Shown here piece by piece: positions 62,873-64,000 of a DNA stretch of 64,000 nucleotides. The notes below the pieces were generated by a model. That model worked only from the letters and a program-made list of their open reading frames with translations, did no database searches and was not told where the DNA came from. The position numbers were made by a program, and so were the translations under genes. This DNA is from Chrysoperla carnea (lineage: Eukaryota > Arthropoda > Insecta > Neuroptera > Chrysopidae), in contig NC_058342.1 of the NCBI RefSeq assembly GCF_905475395.1, positions 22,602,640 through 22,666,639 of the forward strand. The letters run 5' to 3'. Numbering within the stretch: the stretch's first letter is position 1; each line of letters starts with the position of its first letter.

Positions 62873-63603
62873 TCAAAAGAAGACGCTTAGCGTAGACAGA
62901 AGTTTTGTATGCAATCATTGGCAGTGGCTTTTAAATACTCTCATGTATTTTCACTGGAGTAGGGACAATAAAAAATGGACAACATCAAAAATTCAGATAA
63001 AATCCTTTAAGTAACTTGGACATTGATTTATATCGAAGAAAATTGCAATTTTCTCTAGATTTAACAATAAGTCAATCTACACAAATTGTAGATATATTTG
63101 TTTTGTGAAACTTGAAAATAATATCAAACTTTGTTGCAGAATCACAAAGCATTTCATTTCTCTTTCATTTCTTGCACAAGTATAGAGAAATTGAACACTT
63201 GAACTAGTGTAGTTTATTTATAGTGTAAAAGCACTCAAAGGCTATAAACTTGAAATAATTAGTAAACAATGTTCATAATAAGTGTAATAAATAAACTATC
63301 AATATCAGACATCAGAAGAAACTCGTGTACGAGTAGGTATTTATTAACAAAGCATTAAACAACAATTATGTTTTGATATTTTGTTTTGATGGAAAAATCC
63401 ATATCGCATTCACTATATGTATTTTACTTGCTGTACCAATTCAATATACAGGTGGCTCTGAAACGTTTTTATTAGAGAAATTGGAGAAAATTCTTTGATA
63501 TTGGCAACTGAAATAGAGTTGAGAGCTGAATAAATATGGCTCACTTTATGTTGCAAATTTAAGATAAAGTAAATTTCTGGTGTTTTATATGAGTTTTATA
63601 ATA

Positions 63604-63892
63604 GGCTAGGTTTTATTGGCTGTCCACGAAGGACACACTTAGGCTATAGAGCCCATTGTGATACCATATATGTGTTTTACCACCAATCCGCTGATAGTTT
63701 CATTTACCAGCTCCTCAATTTCAGAGGCTGAGTGCACCTCCTTCATGCATATACCATGCACTACACCAGCCCATCACAACTATAAATTAAATTAATTTTG
63801 TTGCGACGGCGGGAATCGAGCCCGCTACTCTAAGCATTCCGCGGACGGAATTGGTTACGCCTTAACCAACTGAGCTAATAGAGCGACGAGTA
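63604..63892 (-). mobile_element. tRNA-headed SINE
   Basis: On the - strand the element starts with a tRNA-like head (63887-63803): GTCGCTCTATTAGCTCAGTT contains an A box (TAGCTCAGTTGG), and GGCTCGATTCC is a B box, giving an internal Pol III promoter. The acceptor-like ends GTCGC..GCCGTCGC are inconsistent with a normal cloverleaf. A unique body of about 200 bases follows and ends with a tail GGTATCACAATGG..GGACAGCC. The direct repeat TTATAATA flanks the element (63596-63603 and 63893-63900). This fits a tRNA-derived SINE rather than a tRNA gene. Confidence 0.82.
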
Positions 63893-64000
63893 TTATAATA
63901 ATTTCATACAAAATGCTCAAGCATAGAATACTCACTGAGAAAAATTTATGAAACTTCGCGGAGTTGACAATTTCGACGTTGAGTGAATAGGATTATGATC

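Larger units (their letters stand above)
61563..63603 (+). other. nAChRbeta1 intron 2 (incomplete)
   Basis: No third coding exon was recognised. A retroelement-like tail lies at about 61775-61950 (TATTATAAATGCGAAAGTTA, CTGTCTACCTGTCTGTATGT, ACTGACCCGATTTAAATGAA). A T|T-inserting repeat fragment lies at 62610-62872. Confidence 0.75.

Noticed and set aside
63803-63887. A third tRNA gene on the - strand
   Set aside because: A and B boxes are present, but the spacing and anticodon arm do not fold into a normal tRNA. It is joined to a SINE body with flanking direct repeats.
61563-64000. Third coding exon of nAChRbeta1
   Set aside because: I looked for the sequence that should follow LINV in this family and did not find it flanked by splice sites before the window end.

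Overview
The window is AT-rich eukaryotic nuclear DNA from an insect. Two spliced genes are recognisable, with conserved GT-AG introns and insect-like proteins. The rest is long introns and intergenic DNA full of transposon remnants, simple repeats and inverted repeats. I cannot name the species or order. No bacterial-style gene, CRISPR array or operon is present.

Layout. 1-12.8 kb: gene-free AT-rich DNA with a 407-bp foldback element (7901-8307) and small inverted repeats. 12.9-14.9 kb: two intact tRNA genes, Lys(CTT) and Pro(TGG), on the + strand, separated by a 90-bp AT microsatellite. 15.3-16.1 kb: two back-to-back tandem duplications. 16.5-21.4 kb: relics of non-LTR retrotransposons and a pogo/Tigger-like MITE with TA target duplications. 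21.8-30.5 kb (- strand): a complete seven-exon coding sequence for a class I Rab11 family-interacting protein (Rip11 orthologue, 508 aa), with transposon debris in its introns. 30.5-41.5 kb: intergenic DNA between the two genes, which are head to head. 41.5 kb to beyond the window end (+ strand): the first two coding exons of the nicotinic acetylcholine receptor beta1 subunit (nAChRbeta1/ARD type). They are separated by a 19.8-kb intron, and the third coding exon was not found before 64,000.

The main repeat story starts at 27.7 kb. One short non-autonomous family of about 550 bp recurs at least 17 times as full or partial copies. I see none in the first 27 kb. Its structure (insertion between T and T without target duplication, an 11-bp subterminal inverted repeat, a terminal hairpin, a microsatellite-like middle) resembles Helentron-associated elements of the DINE-1 kind. 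One copy is inserted inside another, which gives exact ends. Other notable elements are a near-perfect 499-bp palindrome made from two head-to-head mariner 5' ends, a second 600-bp inverted-repeat element beside it, a 204-bp inverted duplication, and a tRNA-headed SINE at 63.6-63.9 kb. The SINE's 3' tail matches the tail of a LINE-like remnant at 21.4 kb.

The two genes are not functionally linked in any obvious way: one acts in Rab11 recycling-endosome traffic, the other is a synaptic ligand-gated channel. I found no previously undescribed biochemical system. The novelty is in transposon architecture and mechanism.
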